A stretch of 64,000 bases of DNA from Effusibacillus consociatus (lineage in GTDB: Bacteria; Bacillota; Bacilli; Tumebacillales; Effusibacillaceae), in contig NZ_JBHSHC010000016.1 in NCBI RefSeq assembly GCF_042652925.1, positions 1 through 64,000 on the forward strand, in the 5' to 3' direction. The position numbers and the translations under genes are program-made. Numbering within the stretch: position 1 is the first letter of the stretch; each line of letters opens with the position of its first letter. A model generated the notes under the pieces. It ran no database searches, was not told where the DNA came from, and was given only the letters and a program-made list of their open reading frames with translations. Shown here one piece after another: positions 1 to 8,939 of this stretch.

Positions 1-428
1 ATCTCACCAAGCGGATCAAGCGCAAACTCAAAAAGCCCAGAAAGAAAGGCAAGAAAAATGAGAAGCAAGAACCCAAAAACCCGAAGATTACTGAAAAATT
101 GGTCGCTCGTGCCCTGCGTTCCGACAAAATTCACTACTCTCCGAAAGCCCGCGACCTGCTTCAACAACTGTTTCAAACCTTGTTTGTGCTTCCGTCTGCC
201 GCTAAAGGGTTGCTGGGCAACACTTCTTCCTTTCGCGTCATCGGAGATGGTTCCCCCGTTGAAACGGGAGCGCGGGCGTACGGAAAATTCCTTGATGCCA
301 TAAGTCTTTTAAACTACGAGTTACACATTTCGATCGACCACCGGTGGCTAGCGGTGATCTGTTATTCTGTTGTTTCGTCAAAAGGTCAGACCTTTGATTT
401 TTGCAAAGTTAGGTGGATGGATCGATAA
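1..428 (+). pseudogene. transposase remnant, truncated at window edge
   Basis: An open frame enters from the left edge (frame starting at base 3) and stops at 428. Its first part is very basic (KRIKRKLKKPRKKGKK) and is followed by GDGSPVETGARAYGKF, which resembles the start of the catalytic region of a DDE-type IS transposase family common in Firmicutes. Family members usually continue with a Cys-rich CDC stretch and a WGWDS motif. Here the similarity stops at about base 286, and the last 45 or so residues look unrelated. This is therefore the middle part of a transposase joined to foreign sequence, probably non-functional. The 5' part lies outside the window, so the element's type and boundary cannot be settled. 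Confidence 0.6.
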
Positions 429-519
429 TTAATGGTTCATCCCTTTCTATTATAGGATGCGTCGCTGTGAATTATTGTTCACTTAAGGTGGCGGCTTTAA
501 TCCTGGTAAAAGGTCATTG

Positions 520-549
520 GACCAGACTCAAGAACCTGGTCTTTTTTTC
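520..549 (+). terminator. intrinsic terminator
   Basis: GACCAG (520-525) pairs with CTGGTC (536-541) across a 10-base loop and is followed by seven Ts. An upstream CCTGGT at 502-507 could pair with the same ACCAG, giving a competing fold, so attenuation is possible. The simplest reading is the end of an upstream transcript. Confidence 0.6.
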
Positions 550-558
550 TGAAGATTT

Positions 559-600
559 AAGAACTTTTGTTCTATGACAGGATCTGTCACACTATATGAT
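559..600 (+). promoter_or_regulatory. candidate LexA box and -10 region of sbcDC
   Basis: AGAACttttGTTCT at 560-573 keeps the GAAC-N4-GTTC core of the Bacillus LexA operator (CGAAC-N4-GTTCG), with the outer C and G replaced. A TATGAT -10-like hexamer follows at 595-600; no good -35 was found at standard spacing. The sbcD start codon is at 657 with AAGGGGG upstream. It suggests SOS control of the SbcCD nuclease. Confidence 0.5.
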
Positions 601-656
601 AAAGTAAGAAATAGCTAGATGATAATAGTCTATGTCGGGGTAAGGGGGATTCTAAA

Positions 657-1919
657 ATGCGCATCTTGCACACGGCTGATTGGCATTTTGGCAAGACAAT
701 TGAGGGGCGAGACCGGCTTCCGGAGCAGGAACAGTTTGTGGAAGAGCTCTGTAATATTTGTGAAAAAGAAGAGGTTCAGTTGGTTCTCATGGCTGGGGAT
801 GTGTTTCAAACTCCCAATCCGAGCGCTGCTGCGGAAGAGCTGTTTTATTATGCGATCGACCGCTTGTCGGCCAACGGTACCCGAGGAATCGTCATGATTG
901 CCGGAAATCATGACAATCCAGACCGGTTGGCGGCTTCTTACCCGTTGGCAGCCCGAAACGGAATCACTTTGATCGGAAGGCCTCATGACCCGATTTTACC
1001 TACCATTAATCCCCATCCCAATCGGGTTAAAGTTCTTCAAGCAGGATCTTCCTGGCTGCAAATCCAGGTTCCGGGTTGTGACGATACGGCTGTTATTGCC
1101 GCGCTGCCATATCCTTCTGAGGCTCGTTTGAGACAGCTTTTGACCCAAAGTACAGACGATGTTGAATTAAGAAAAGAATACAATGCCCAGATTGCTTACA
1201 TATTCGAACAGCTTGCCAGCCACTACCGACCGGATACCATAAACCTGGCTATGAGCCATCTCTATGTGCACGGAGGGGAAATGTCCGACTCGGAACATCA
1301 GATTCAAGTGGGGGGAGCCTATTCGGTTGACCCACGAAGTTTCCCTGCAATGGCCCAATATGTGGCGTTGGGGCATCTGCATCGTCCGCAGACGGTTGCG
1401 GCCTCTCCTGTTTCCACACGTTATTCCGGTTCGCCGCTGGCTTACAGTTTTTCGGAGTGCAATCATAAAAAATCGGTCATCCTGCTCGACGCAAAGCCAG
1501 GTGCACCGGTCGACATCCACGAGATCCCCCTTACATCCGGCAAGCCGATGGTGAAATGGGAAGCCAGAGAGGGACTGTCGCAACTTGCCCAATGGGTGGA
1601 AGAATGGCGCGACACCAATGCATGGGTGGATTTAACGATTCACGTGACAACTCCGCTTGCCATGGACGACATCCGGGTCATTCGCAGCATGCACCCAGGG
1701 ATTGTGAACATCCGGCCGATTTTGCCGGAGATGGAGCACACCTTGTCCACTGCTGAGCTCAAGCACCTGCCGCTTGACCAGATTTTTATCCGTTTCTACG
1801 AAAAACAAACGAACGGAGGCACTCCGGACGAGGAACTGGTGCGGTTGTTCCTGGAACTGACGGCTGAGACGGCCGAAGATGAAACGGATGCTGAGGAGAG
1901 CGAGGAGATGGCCGGATGA
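657..1919 (+). CDS. sbcD: SbcD, nuclease subunit of the SbcCD complex
   Basis: Metallophosphoesterase subunit of SbcCD (Mre11 homologue), which with SbcC cleaves DNA hairpins and processes double-strand ends. The calcineurin-like motifs are visible: D8-x-H10 near the start, GD at residues 47-48, GNHD at 83-86, and GHLH near residue 240. The 420-residue length suits the family, which averages about 400. The C-terminus is strongly acidic. ATG at 657 follows AAGGGGGATTCTAAA, a good ribosome-binding site. The stop overlaps the sbcC start by 4 bases (ATGA), so translation is coupled. A LexA-type box about 90 bases upstream suggests DNA-damage induction. Confidence 0.97.
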   Translation: MRILHTADWHFGKTIEGRDRLPEQEQFVEELCNICEKEEVQLVLMAGDVFQTPNPSAAAEELFYYAIDRLSANGTRGIVMIAGNHDNPDRLAASYPLAARNGITLIGRPHDPILPTINPHPNRVKVLQAGSSWLQIQVPGCDDTAVIAALPYPSEARLRQLLTQSTDDVELRKEYNAQIAYIFEQLASHYRPDTINLAMSHLYVHGGEMSDSEHQIQVGGAYSVDPRSFPAMAQYVALGHLHRPQTVAASPVSTRYSGSPLAYSFSECNHKKSVILLDAKPGAPVDIHEIPLTSGKPMVKWEAREGLSQLAQWVEEWRDTNAWVDLTIHVTTPLAMDDIRVIRSMHPGIVNIRPILPEMEHTLSTAELKHLPLDQIFIRFYEKQTNGGTPDEELVRLFLELTAETAEDETDAEESEEMAG

Positions 1920-4900
1920 GACCGATTTGCTTGACCATTCAGGGGTTGCACAGCTTTCGCGAAAAACAGACGATCCGCTTTGATGAACTGTCCGGGGCGG
2001 GGGTCTTTGGGATTTTTGGACCTACCGGCAGCGGCAAATCGACTATTCTCGACGCGATTACATTGGCGCTCTACGGGACAGTAGGCCGTGCGAAGAACGG
2101 TACGCAAGGGATTTTGAACCATGCGGAAAAGAGCCTTGAAGTGAGCTTCCAGTTTCAACTGGGGAGCGGAGCGGACCTTCGGATGTACCGGGTTGACCGC
2201 CGCTATGACCGCAACAAGGACATCACGGTAAAAAACGGCTATACCCGGCTTGTGGAATTGGACGTAAGTGGCGAGGTCCTGGCTGTCTTATCGGAAAATA
2301 ACAGGGATGTCACAAATATGGTAGAGGAGCTGCTGGGACTGAAAGAGGAGGACTTCTCCCGGGCAGTGGTGCTCCCGCAGGGGAAGTTCCAGGAGTTCCT
2401 GCATCTGAACGGAAAAGAAAGACGCGTAATGCTGCAGCGCCTGTTTGCCCTGGAGCAATACGGAACGGAACTTACGAATCGCCTGAACCAGCGGTTCAAC
2501 GAGACTGAGGGGCAGCTTAAAGAAGTGAAAGCCCGGCAAGATGAAATGGGAGACTGTTCGCAAGAAGCGGTGGAACGTGCGGAGCTCCTGCTGCAGGACG
2601 CCAGGACACAGGAAAAATCGGCTGTTGCGGAATTTCAGGCTACTCAACGGGCTTTTGAAGGCGCGAAGCAAATCAGGGAGTGGCAGCAGCAACTACAGGG
2701 AGTCCTGGAACGGATCGCAGCTCATGAAACACTGTCAGACGAAATTGAGCAGCTCAATAAGCGGATTTTTCTGTCGGAACGGGCAGAAAAAGTACTCCCG
2801 TACGTCAAGCGTTTTGAGGAAGCAGAACAAGCAGAACGAAAAAGGCTGGAAGAACTGGAAGGATTAGAGCTTGCCATCGGCTCTCTTCGCTCAGAGACAG
2901 AGGTACTTTTGCAGCAATGGGAAACTGCCAAACAGGAGAGGGCAGTTAAATCTCCGGAACTGATCAAACGGAAAACCCACCTGGAAACGGCACGCGGATG
3001 GGAAGAGGAGGTTCAGAAACTCCTTACCCGCGTAAACGGCCTCAAGGAGGACGTTAGCCGTCTGCAAGAACAACAGGCACAGAATATTTCTCTAATCGGA
3101 CGTCTGACCAAGGAACAAGAAGAAGCCCAGTCGGAGCAGGAACGGCAAAAAGAGATCCTGAATCAGAATCAGGTTGCCCCGGAATTCAGAGCTTTGGTTT
3201 ACGAAGCCGGCACAAAGCGGGACACCCTGACTGCCGCGCAGCAGACTTTGCAGGAAGCACAGAAGGATTATGCTCAGCGGGCCACGGATCTGGAGAGCAT
3301 TGAGGCAAAACTGGCGAGGGAAAAGGAGCACCTGCAAGAACTCACAGAGAAAGCCCAAGATGAGGTAACTAGGCTCAATGAGTTGTCTGCCGCTCCACCC
3401 ACAACCGAAGAAACATTGGCCCAACAGGCAGTTGTGTTGACTGAACTCAAGGGGAAGCTGGAACAGTTGCTCAAGTTGGAGCGGGTGAATTCTGACGATA
3501 CCGCAAAAGCTGCGAAATTGGATGAAGAACTGTCGAGCCTCAAAAGAGAGTTGGAAAACACCTCGAATCAATTAAAAGAGGCACGGGAACAGCAGTCGAT
3601 CCTTCGAACTCAATACCAAGAGGCTGTGCTGCATAACAAAAAAGCATTGGCGATTCAGCTGGCCTCGGATCTCTGCAAGGGAGAAGCATGTCCAGTGTGC
3701 GGTTCCCATGAGCATCCGAATCCTGCCGTTATGTCCAGCTTGACGGAGGGAGTTGCCGAGGAAACGGACTCGTTGCAAGCTTCCCTTCAGAATACGGAAA
3801 CCCGAGTGCAGGAATTGGCGGAAAAAGAGGCCTCCCTCAAAGCGACACTAAATGCAAAAACGGAGCAGCTTGATGATCTGCATGGGACCATTTCGGGCAG
3901 GGCGAGGGAACTGCAGCAAATGGCTTCAGAACTGCAGGAGGCCTTATCAGTTGAATCTGCAGATGCGACACATTTGCAATCCGGATTGGCGCAAGAACAG
4001 GCACGGGTCGAAGAGCTGCGAGCCCTTTTTTCCGGCTGGAAAGAGCAAGTCAAATCTCTCGAAGCTGCTGTCAAAGAGCTAAGAGAAGAGATGAATCAGG
4101 TGGCCTCCATTGTTGCCGTTTTAGAGCAAAGCGTCAAAACGGGACAAGCCGAGAAGGAGAAGGCAAGCCTCCTGCTAAAGCGAAAAGAGGAACAGGCGGC
4201 CCAGGCCGAGCAGGACTTGCAAAAAGTACTCCAAGCATTGGGAGTGGAGTCTGTCGAACAGGCTGCAGCCGAACTGAAGGAAAAAGACGAACAGTCAAAG
4301 CAGGCTCAAGATAATCTCAAAGCCCTCGACGAACAGCTCGTTGTCCTTTCAAAGCAACTGGCAGAGGCGACCAAACAGGAAAGTGATCTACGGGCACAGG
4401 TGGCCGTGGCTACCGGTGATCTCCGAAACGCAGAAGAGCAATTTTTTCGAAAGCAGGAAGAATTAAATAAGATTACAGGCGGGACTCCTGTTGCGGAACT
4501 TTTGGTCCAGACAGCCGCCGAGCTGCGAGCGCTTGAGGAACGAGAGGCTGCTGCACTCAAAGCCCATGAGGAACGAAAGGCCCGGCTGCAGGAAACGGAG
4601 CAGCAGTTGGCACAGGCCAAGGCGCTTTATGAGGAAGCCGTAAAATCGCTGGAAACAGCCAATAAGGAACTCCGGATCCGTATGGACGAATTCCACTTCG
4701 TTACAGCCGACGAGGTCAAAGATTCCGTTTGGCTGCCGGAAGAACTCTCGCAAGCCAAGAACAGGGTGCAGGAGTATCAAGATACCGGCAAAGTCTTGCA
4801 GACGGAAAAGGAAAAACTGCAGAGCCATCTGCAAGGAAAAACACTCACAGAAGAAGAATGGCAGGAGATGCAAAGCCGGTTGGAAGAAGCGGAACAAAAC

Positions 4901-5521
4901 CAGCAGCAGGCTACGGCCATGCGGGGGGCAGCCGAGTCGGAGCACCAGAAGCTTTTTGAAAAGCACACCCGTTGGAAAGAACTTGACAAGCAGCGCCAAG
5001 TGTTGGAAAAAGAGGCCGGGTATCTGGCCCAGCTCAAACAGCTGCTGCGGGGAGAAAAATTTGTCGAGTTCCTGGCCCAAGAACAGTTGGAATATGTAGC
5101 CCAGCAGGCATCCGATCGCCTCAAGCGCTTGACCCGTAATCGATATGCTCTGGAAGTCACGGAAGACGGCTTCAGCATGCGGGATGACGCTAACGGCGGC
5201 GTGAAACGCCCTGTCACATCGCTTTCCGGCGGGGAAACCTTCCTGACTTCATTGGCTTTGGCTCTGTCCTTGTCCTCACAGATCCAGCTTAGAGGGAAGT
5301 ACCCGCTCGAGTTCTTTTTTCTGGATGAAGGATTTGGAACCCTTGACCAAGAACTGCTCGACGTTGTCATGTCGACATTGGAACAACTCCAAATGGAAAA
5401 CATGACAATCGGTGTCATTAGCCATGTCCCGGAACTCCAGCAGAGGCTCCACCGACGTCTTGTGGTCCAACCTGCGGAAGCTGTAGGTCGTGGGACTCAG
5501 GTTCGGATCGAGCGGAATTGA
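1916..5521 (+). CDS. sbcC: SbcC, SMC-like ATPase subunit of SbcCD
   Basis: Rad50-type ATPase of 1201 residues. The Walker A motif GPTGSGKST lies at residues 35-43. Two long Glu/Gln/Lys-rich coiled-coil arms flank a zinc hook, CPVC at about residues 592-595. The ABC signature LSGGE (about 1102) and the Walker B region FFFLDEGFGTLD (about 1132-1143) close the C-terminal head. The hook dimerises two complexes and ATP binding engages the heads to regulate SbcD nuclease. It starts inside the sbcD stop codon and ends before a strong hairpin terminator. All key motifs are present, so the complex should be functional. Confidence 0.97.
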   Translation: MRPICLTIQGLHSFREKQTIRFDELSGAGVFGIFGPTGSGKSTILDAITLALYGTVGRAKNGTQGILNHAEKSLEVSFQFQLGSGADLRMYRVDRRYDRNKDITVKNGYTRLVELDVSGEVLAVLSENNRDVTNMVEELLGLKEEDFSRAVVLPQGKFQEFLHLNGKERRVMLQRLFALEQYGTELTNRLNQRFNETEGQLKEVKARQDEMGDCSQEAVERAELLLQDARTQEKSAVAEFQATQRAFEGAKQIREWQQQLQGVLERIAAHETLSDEIEQLNKRIFLSERAEKVLPYVKRFEEAEQAERKRLEELEGLELAIGSLRSETEVLLQQWETAKQERAVKSPELIKRKTHLETARGWEEEVQKLLTRVNGLKEDVSRLQEQQAQNISLIGRLTKEQEEAQSEQERQKEILNQNQVAPEFRALVYEAGTKRDTLTAAQQTLQEAQKDYAQRATDLESIEAKLAREKEHLQELTEKAQDEVTRLNELSAAPPTTEETLAQQAVVLTELKGKLEQLLKLERVNSDDTAKAAKLDEELSSLKRELENTSNQLKEAREQQSILRTQYQEAVLHNKKALAIQLASDLCKGEACPVCGSHEHPNPAVMSSLTEGVAEETDSLQASLQNTETRVQELAEKEASLKATLNAKTEQLDDLHGTISGRARELQQMASELQEALSVESADATHLQSGLAQEQARVEELRALFSGWKEQVKSLEAAVKELREEMNQVASIVAVLEQSVKTGQAEKEKASLLLKRKEEQAAQAEQDLQKVLQALGVESVEQAAAELKEKDEQSKQAQDNLKALDEQLVVLSKQLAEATKQESDLRAQVAVATGDLRNAEEQFFRKQEELNKITGGTPVAELLVQTAAELRALEEREAAALKAHEERKARLQETEQQLAQAKALYEEAVKSLETANKELRIRMDEFHFVTADEVKDSVWLPEELSQAKNRVQEYQDTGKVLQTEKEKLQSHLQGKTLTEEEWQEMQSRLEEAEQNQQQATAMRGAAESEHQKLFEKHTRWKELDKQRQVLEKEAGYLAQLKQLLRGEKFVEFLAQEQLEYVAQQASDRLKRLTRNRYALEVTEDGFSMRDDANGGVKRPVTSLSGGETFLTSLALALSLSSQIQLRGKYPLEFFFLDEGFGTLDQELLDVVMSTLEQLQMENMTIGVISHVPELQQRLHRRLVVQPAEAVGRGTQVRIERN

Positions 5522-5529
5522 TTTAGGAG

Positions 5530-5650
5530 AGAGATTATGAGGATTCACCAAAGTTCAACGGTGATCACACGAAGCCACGGAACGGATTGCCATTAACTAG
5601 GTAAAGGGCGTACAGGAGTTTATGGCACGATAACGCATAGGTTGATAGAC
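5530..5650 (+). ncRNA. possible structured RNA 3' of sbcC
   Basis: About 120 bases between the sbcC stop and a strong terminator carry no convincing ORF. They have several short complementary pairs, for example GCCAT (5590s) with ATGGC (5620s) and GGT with ACC around 5640-5660, and look like a compact folded RNA. I compared it by eye with T-box, c-di-GMP, SAM, ydaO and 6S consensus features and found no match. It may be an sbcDC 3' UTR, an independent small RNA or a decayed leader. Confidence 0.25.
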
Positions 5651-5692
5651 GGAGCTACCCAAAATCCTAGGGAGCTCCTTTCTTATTTTTTT
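5651..5692 (+). terminator. intrinsic terminator after sbcDC
   Basis: GGAGCT (5651-5656) plus CCC (5658-5660) pair with GGG (5670-5672) plus AGCTCC (5673-5678), followed by TTTCTTATTTTTTT. This is a strong stem ending the sbcDC transcript or the structured RNA before it. Confidence 0.8.
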
Positions 5693-5797
5693 GGAAAGAA
5701 ATGTTTTAGGCAATACGTAAATTAGTAGGATTTAATTGTTTTTTAAGTTAATATAAAATAGTAAGGTGAGATCCGGGTGTCAGATCGGAGTGATTGT

Positions 5798-6117
5798 ATG
5801 GATTTGGTGGAAAGGCTGTTTTTTATTTTACAACGGTAAAACGAAATTCTGGGATTACGGCTCCACGTTTGGCTGAATTGTGCGGCACTTCGGTAAGAAG
5901 CATTTACCAGGACATTAAACGATTAGATGATGCGGGAATCCAAATCATGCTGCAGGGCAACAAAGGTTATTACTTGATAGATAACATTGGCCAAGCAGAG
6001 TCTCGATTAGGTACTGAGGAGTTCCTTGCAATCTCCTTGTATCCCATTTTATCGGGGCAGTCAAAGGTTAAAAACCACCCATTTCAACAATCATTTCGAA
6101 CTGCAGTTGCGAATTAA
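5798..6117 (+). pseudogene. frameshifted and truncated HTH (WYL-type) regulator
   Basis: The natural start is ATG 5798, after GGAG: MDLVERLFFILQR reads cleanly, then hits TAA. One frame over, the text continues as KRNSGITAPRLAELCGTSVR followed by SIYQDIKRLDDAGIQI. This is a typical DeoR/HTH_11 helix-turn-helix of WYL-domain regulators. The break near 5836 is thus a frameshift. After the HTH only about 45 residues remain, so the ligand-sensing WYL domain is missing. Full-length relatives are about 300 residues. It opens a run of decayed genes that reaches to about 8.7 kb. Confidence 0.7.
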
Positions 6118-6285
6118 TTAGGATTCGTTTTCCCAGGTTCAGCAATTCATAATTCACATGAAACCGTGAAAGTATTTTCTCCATTGGAGTGATCACGTTC
6201 TTGCATCTACTAGAAAACTTAAAATTCTCGAAACACAGGCATGTAAGGAACCTTTCTACCATTGATCCTGTATTTGAGGTGAGTT
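6118..6285. other. gap with no recognisable gene
   Basis: Between the regulator remnant and the next fragment I see only AT-rich sequence with scattered stops in all forward frames. It may be eroded coding sequence of the same regulator, but no residue pattern could be matched. Confidence 0.3.
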
Positions 6286-6405
6286 ATGCAAAGTATCAGA
6301 AGAAAAATGGGTGAAAATGATAATTTAATTCTCTTTTCTGAAGTTGATGGTATGTGTCCTTTATGCGCTAAGAGTCTAATATATATAAACCTGAAATATT
6401 CATAG
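6286..6405 (+). pseudogene. 39-residue fragment with CPLC motif (HNH-like N-terminus)
   Basis: ATG 6286 follows GAGGTGAGTT, a fair ribosome-binding site. The peptide contains LILFSEVDGMCPLCAKSLIY and then stops. The order SEVDG-x-CPLC-x3-L resembles the first zinc-binding part of HNH-like proteins and of proteins annotated with ABC-three-component defence systems, which continue with a second Cys/His pair. Here nothing follows, so it is probably a truncated remnant. The family assignment is tentative because only about 25 residues can be compared. Confidence 0.35.
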
Positions 6406-6614
6406 GTGCTTAGAACGATTGGGTAAAATGGAAGATTTTGTGATATTCTACCGTATTTGTGAAACGATCAGTCTGCTCGGTATCAGAGAGTAGCCACCTA
6501 CTCTCTTTGAGTATGGATATTAATTCATTATTTAGATAAATATGGATATTGAATGACATACGTATCCGTTGGATCAATGAGCATTTTTTTAAAATGTCTA
6601 TCATTCACAGTCCA
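6406..6614. other. non-coding gap with a perfect 9-bp hairpin
   Basis: AGAGAGTAG (6485-6493) and CTACTCTCT (6498-6506) form a hairpin with a CCAC loop. It is followed by only TTT. Two near-identical TATGGATATT words lie at about 6513 and 6540. The right part probably belongs to the end of the insertion sequence that follows. Confidence 0.35.
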
Positions 6615-8020
6615 TCAACCGAAACGGGGTAAACGCTGAATGTTACGAAACGTTTGGATGAATGCATCCCGGTATATGCAGGAGCTGCACAGCTTCCACG
6701 TCCAGTATCGACCGGAGCTGACCAGCTTACCCGCAATCTTAACGAGCTTGGAGCGCAGTGTCTCCATCCGATTTGGCTTCATTCGCTCCGGCAAGCAGAG
6801 GCGGCGAAACCAATTGTTGAAGTTGTACGCCAACATGGCCAATTGCAGTTTCATGACGTTGGTTTCAAAATCGGTGCTGCTCATCTTGTCGCAGGCGAAT
6901 CCGTTCTTGGCTTCCTTGATGAAATTCTCCATGTGGCCGCGCTGAAAATAGAAGCGAAAGACATTCTTGGGCGACACCGTCATGTTCGTGACGATAAACG
7001 TGAATTGAAAGAAAAGTTCACCCGCAGGACGGTCCATCTTCACAACCACTCGGCGGGCACGACTCCACGAATCTGCTTTGTACAAAAATTCTCGGTAGTG
7101 GACTTGTCGCTCATGCAGCTTGTCCGGATTCAGTACTTGATCGGCCATCGCTTGCGCCGCTTTTTGCAAGCGGGCATTGGCTTTAAGGCGAATAGCGTAT
7201 TTGTGGCCTTTGGTTTCGACGAGATCGAACAGTTCCGGTACGGCAAAGCCGCTGTCGCCACGCAGTACAATGAGGGCACCCGGTGCCCACGTTTCGTAGC
7301 GGGCCAGAACAGGGCCAATGAAGCGAACGACTTGACGAGAGGTGTATACGTTACCTGCACGGAGCTCGGCTCTCAAACAATCGCCAGTCAGTCCGTCAAA
7401 GCAAAATAGCGGATGGAACCCCTTCTGCTGGTAGTGATGGTTGTAGTTCGCTCCGTGTTGATCGCCATAGGCGGCAAAGCCAGAAGAGTCTAGGTCCAAT
7501 ACGAACTGATCCCGAGGTTCGATCGCGTACACGCGACCTTGCAATAGTTCATTCACTTTTTCCAGTGACTTGGCGGTAGCGATTGTCGCCTTTTCATTGA
7601 ATCGGGATATCGTCGGTTGCGAAGCCAACCGCTGCTTCCCTAGCATAGCGGTCAAAAGCGGTTCATGGCATAAATCATCGGCATGATCGTCAGTATGATA
7701 GCCGGCCACATGCTGATAGATTTTCTGGACTACGACATCGTCGTTGGATGATCCCGATGGTGAACAGGATCGTCGACGACAAGGAATTGCTTCACGGCTT
7801 CGGAGAGACCGATTTTATGATCGAATTCTTTGTACAGAAGAAGACCAGCGTCTGAAGTCAAATCGCCACCTTTAAAATTAACTTTCATTCGGGGGTTGAA
7901 GTTCAAGCGTAACTCTTGTACACTTGCCATTGAAGAGCCTCCTTGGGAACGTGTTGGGTTTCGTCGCCATTAACACTACCAAAGATTAGGCTCTTTTTCC
8001 ATATGAATTACGCACTTTTT
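6600..8020 (-). mobile_element. IS1380-type insertion sequence (boundaries approximate)
   Basis: The unit is inferred from its single transposase reading on the minus strand with a short untranslated stretch at each end. Terminal inverted repeats and target duplications could not be identified by eye, so the ends are estimates. It lies between gene fragments on both sides. Confidence 0.55.
6615..7930 (-). pseudogene. IS1380 family transposase, frameshifted
   Basis: The start ATG at 7930 follows AAGGAGG. The first 66 residues (MASVQELRLNFNPRMKVNFK...) end in TAG at 7730-7732. The protein continues in another frame from VVQKIYQHVAGYHTDDHADD through to 6615. The join needs a single inserted base (HHRDHP-N-DDVVVQ), so a one-base deletion near 7740 is the likely cause. 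The rest has IS1380/DDE_Tnp_1 features: DLDSSGFAAYGDQ, LRGDSGFA and the C-terminal region around FRFYFQRGHMENFIKEAKNG. No slippery heptamer is visible at the break, so programmed frameshifting is unlikely. The transposase is probably inactive unless the shift is a sequencing error. Confidence 0.85.
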
Positions 8021-8050
8021 AAGTGAACGTCCATATCCCCGTTTTTCCTT

Positions 8051-8242
8051 GATCTAATTGGATTCATGATTTGTTCAAAGTCGTTCCGTGAATATTTCAG
8101 GTTTATGTATGTTGTACCGGTTTCCGGAATAATTTTAGCTGGGCTGATTTTAGGAGATGTTCTTACGTATGTGCAACTATTTGGTTCTGTTATTATGATT
8201 TTCGGTGTTTGGATCGTAAATCGCCGGATTCTTAGTAAATGA
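8051..8242 (+). pseudogene. EamA/DMT transporter, C-terminal fragment
   Basis: A frame without a start codon reads LIGFMICSKSFREYFRFMYV, then VPVSGIILAGLILGDVLTYV and QLFGSVIMIFGVWIVNRR, stopping at 8242. This is the last two transmembrane helices of an EamA (10-TM drug/metabolite) exporter: the family shows the same YVVPV ... LGE-x-LT ... Q-x-x-G order. The first eight helices are absent. The fragment starts just beyond the insertion sequence, so IS-mediated deletion is plausible. Confidence 0.65.
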
Positions 8243-8553
8243 AACGAAAAACACAACATTGTTGTGTCCTGCCAGTTGTGGCATATAATAAATGGCGAGT
8301 GTAAAGATTGCGCACCCCACGCCTCCGAATCACATCACGGTATGTCTCCAACCAAATTTGTCTCTTACCACTTCGAATATCAAGTTGAAGACAATGTTCA
8401 CAAAGAAAAGGGTTCCATAAATTTGAAGCCATTCACTAACAGAGAAACCAATCTTCGTCATATAAGTGGTAAGAAGACCACAAATCCACACAGGGCGACT
8501 GAATTAATAACTTTTACAATACCACACAGAGCGACCTTTGGATTGTCGCTCAT
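8243..8553 (-). pseudogene. MFS permease fragment (RbtT/DalT/CsbX type)
   Basis: Read on the minus strand from 8553: MSDNPKVALCGIVKVINSVA, LCGFVVFLPL, then a frameshift, then MTKIGFSVSEWLQIYGTLFF, VNIVFNLIFE, DKFGWRHTVM, a TGA where relatives have W, and FGGVGCAIFTLAIYYMPQLA. This is the middle of a polyol or ketoglutarate-type MFS permease. It has one missing base (about 8460), one nonsense codon, and is truncated at both ends. Its 3' end abuts the last base of the EamA fragment, marking a recombination junction at 8242/8243. Confidence 0.75.
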
Positions 8554-8827
8554 AATGGTGATTCCTTTAAAATTGAAACACCGTACATGTCTACTCCCGA
8601 GGAGGCTTCACACCGTATTATTCGGCTCGCATTGGCTGATGCGGTGGCAACTCTCTTACCAATAAATTGGATGTTCATGGACTTGGATGAGAAAATTCAA
8701 AAATCCGAATTTATGTTTACATAACAAATTTTATGTAAAAATAAAGCGAACTCCTATTTTCCACTCATTCCCTAATGGTTTAGCCGGTCGATTCGATTAT
8801 AATGGAAGTATCGTCAGATTCTTGACG
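8554..8827. other. gap with no supported gene
   Basis: A forward frame here (ETPYMSTPEEASHRIIRLAL and on to 8723) reads smoothly but has no start site, overlaps the permease fragment and matches nothing I recognise. It may be another gene fragment in the decay zone. Confidence 0.25.
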
Positions 8828-8875
8828 GGCCCCCTAATCAGGTTGGTTTACCACAGGGGGCCTTATTTTATTGTT
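8828..8875 (+). terminator. intrinsic terminator
   Basis: GGCCCCCT (8828-8835) pairs perfectly with AGGGGGCC (8855-8862), followed by TTATTTTATTG. It closes the decay zone on the plus strand. Confidence 0.7.
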
Positions 8876-8939
8876 TCCGATTCCATTCTGTCTTGAAGTA
8901 TGATAAGGTTAGTGTAGATTTCTCGGCGAGGAGTAAGAT

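Noticed and set aside
480..550. T-box leader before sbcD
   Set aside because: The competing stems exist, but the T-box antiterminator consensus and specifier loop are absent, and sbcD is not an amino acid gene.
6654..7409. 251-residue plus-strand ORF over the transposase
   Set aside because: It is antisense to the IS1380 transposase, lacks a ribosome-binding site and its composition follows the shadow of the real gene.
7730..7745. Programmed frameshift in the IS1380 transposase
   Set aside because: No slippery run or downstream stem is visible at the break; a single lost base explains it.
8264..8665. 133-residue plus-strand ORF
   Set aside because: Overlaps the minus-strand MFS fragment, which has clear permease similarity; no ribosome-binding site.
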